Source: Sperchopsis tessellata
Taxonomy: Eukaryota; Arthropoda; Insecta; Coleoptera; Hydrophilidae
Direction of reading: 5' to 3'
DNA: 29,268 nt
Assembly: GCA_033557685.1 (NCBI GenBank)
Contig: JAWQRN010000464.1
Location: 1-29,268 of the forward strand
Shown here: positions 27,831-29,268 of the stretch, one piece after another
How positions within the stretch are numbered: the first letter of the stretch is position 1
Layout: every line of letters begins with the position of its first letter
Position numbers and translations under genes: made by a program
Notes under the pieces: model-generated
The model's input: the letters and a program-made list of their open reading frames with translations, nothing else
What the model was told of the DNA's origin: nothing
Database searches by the model: none

Positions 27831-29268
27831 GTGGATTCTGATCACTCTAATATCTTAGTTTTTTAGTGTAATGCTTCTCGTGCCACTTTGAGTTTACAAA
27901 AACCAATTATCCATTAAAAAATATTTTTTTTTATAAGATTCAATCTCAATTTTGCCCGGACTCTGTATCAATTTTGTCAAAAATTAGCAGCTCAATTATA
28001 GTAAGATGCTCTTACATTTTTTTTTTTTAAGGAAGAATTCTTATGCTTTTTCCAAAGAACAGTGCAAAATCTTGAGATGAATTTTATTTATTTTGAGATT
28101 CTAAAATGCGACAGAATATTTAACATGTGATTGTGCTCTTTTTGGTTAATCTATCTTTAATATTAAACCAGGAAATAATTCAATAATTCTACGTATCATA
28201 GATTTAAAATTCCCACCCTCATGTCTAACCTAGTTTAAGCAGGTATATGCTTTTTTTTTTGAGACATTACAAAATAGTTTTTTTATTGGGGGCTATAAAT
28301 TTCTATAACCACTTCCGATAAGTGAACTTTCTATTAGTAAATTTCACCTACTATAATCTTTCGATGGGCTATATGGTCTGTCATAACGTCGTACTTGAAA
28401 GAACCAGGTAGCTTTCAAAGGTTGGATTAATATTTTCCGAACATTGTTGATAATTTCTGAGTTTATAGTATTAAAGAAAAGAACAAATTCGCAAAAGAAC
28501 TTCCATATCAGATTTATCACCAGTTAATATAGTAGTTCGCATTTTAGAATCACCCCACTTATATATATATATATATATATATATATACTACATACTATGT
28601 ACCGTATTTGCTGGTGTAATTTACCTCCCACGTATTTGCGAGTATGTTTTATGAGTTTGCATTCCTGGTCTATTGAGTTTTCTACCTGCATATAAAAGAT
28701 ATACCATGCTAATTGCGGGTTTTTGCTAGGTGAAACAGAATGTTTGTCAGACTATATTTCTTTATTTTCAGTAATTATTTTTAAAATCACAATACATTTT
28801 TTAGTGTCTACTTTTTCTCAGCCATACTATAATATTAACTTTTTTCAAAACCTCCATATTTTACGCACACTGACTTTTAAGCGAACAATATAAACTGATC
28901 TGATGAAGGCCAAAAGCTTATCAAAACGCTTGTTCTTCTCAGAACGAAGAAGCACATACGTGGGATAAATCTCGAAAATCATCTTCTTACTACACACACG
29001 AAAGCATCCGTACTAACATATATATGTATATGTTTTTTTTGATTTTTGATTATGGCTTTTAATATTATTTTGACAGTAAAATGTCAGGTTATTTTTAAAC
29101 TCTTTTTTATTTTTATCTTCGTTTTGAAGTAATCAACATACTTCTTTCTCAAGATTATATTTAAAGTATACATTTTTAAATTATATAACACATTTTTTTT
29201 CTTAACTCACAGTTATTTTCAACAAATTATAACGAATACGCCATAAGTTGGAAAAAACACTCTAGTAA
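27831..29268. other. Intron 5, AT-rich to the window edge
   Basis: No further exon of the host gene could be recognised, so the next exon lies beyond the window. Contains the AT microsatellite at 28560-28588 and a weak hammerhead-like motif at 28900-28931 (CTGATGAAGGCC then ATCAAAACGC). Confidence 0.5.
28560..28588. repeat. (TA)n microsatellite
   Basis: About 28 bases of uninterrupted TA dinucleotides in intron 5. Confidence 0.95.

Noticed and set aside
1..29268. CRISPR arrays, bacterial operons, riboswitches or phage genes
   Set aside because: No regularly spaced repeats with unique spacers and no compact gene layout; splice sites and arthropod transposons show a eukaryotic nuclear genome.
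1..29268. tRNA or rRNA genes
   Set aside because: No segment with recognisable A-box/B-box and cloverleaf, nor rRNA core sequence, was found by eye; a tRNAscan-SE or Rfam run would be decisive.

Overview
The window looks like AT-rich insect nuclear DNA, most likely from a beetle or a related hexapod. It is not bacterial: there are no compact operons, and the one convincing host gene is split by GT-AG introns of 3.4 to 5.9 kb. The intergenic and intronic DNA is packed with decayed arthropod-type transposons: Tigger/pogo, mariner/Tc1, hAT, Jockey-superfamily and RTE-like LINEs, and THAP fragments.

The host gene runs left to right. Five coding exons (7070-7094, 12950-13081, 18057-18692, 23526-23681, 27076-27425) join in frame to 433 codons and are still open at the right edge. 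The protein starts MGGGKKKKGKSKQQ and is a low-complexity, Gln/Pro/Gly-rich chain with basic patches and short tandem repeats. This matches the disordered N-terminal extension of insect Argonaute-2, the siRNA effector of antiviral RNAi. The diagnostic PAZ, MID and PIWI domains would lie beyond the window, so the assignment is an inference (about 0.6). Exons 2, 3 and 4 are all phase 1-1 cassettes, and the exons share a repeated Gly-basic/QQ/GPS module, which suggests growth by exon duplication.

Layout. 1-840: featureless AT-rich DNA with one hammerhead-like motif. 841-2660: a Tigger/pogo transposase pseudogene. 2855-3040: a THAP-domain fragment. 3349-3544: an antisense fragment of an insect repetitive protein. 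3932-4342: two dispersed repeats. 4951-6890: a pair of inverted arms around 1.6 kb, the right arm ending 180 bp before the host start codon. 7095-12949 (intron 1): an unidentified antisense frame, a repeat copy, a strong hairpin, two antisense LINE fragments and a mariner-type remnant. 13082-18056 (intron 2): a Tc1-like remnant and a Jockey-type LINE. 18693-23525 (intron 3): an antisense repetitive-protein fragment, an RTE-like LINE that has lost its FADD box, and an antisense Tigger N-terminus. 23682-27075 (intron 4): a hAT C-terminus, a LINE RNase H domain and a mariner element with recognisable terminal repeats. 27426-29268 (intron 5): a mariner-type C-terminus and an AT microsatellite.

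The most interesting items are the modular exon structure of the Argonaute-2-like N-terminus, the inverted-arm structure abutting its start, and a family of about seven scattered motifs resembling hammerhead-ribozyme cores (CTTGATAA ... GACGAAACGTC). Four of these are followed by a conserved GGTTATCACCCGGA-like box. All transposon reading frames seen here carry stops or frameshifts, and nothing in the window indicates an active element.
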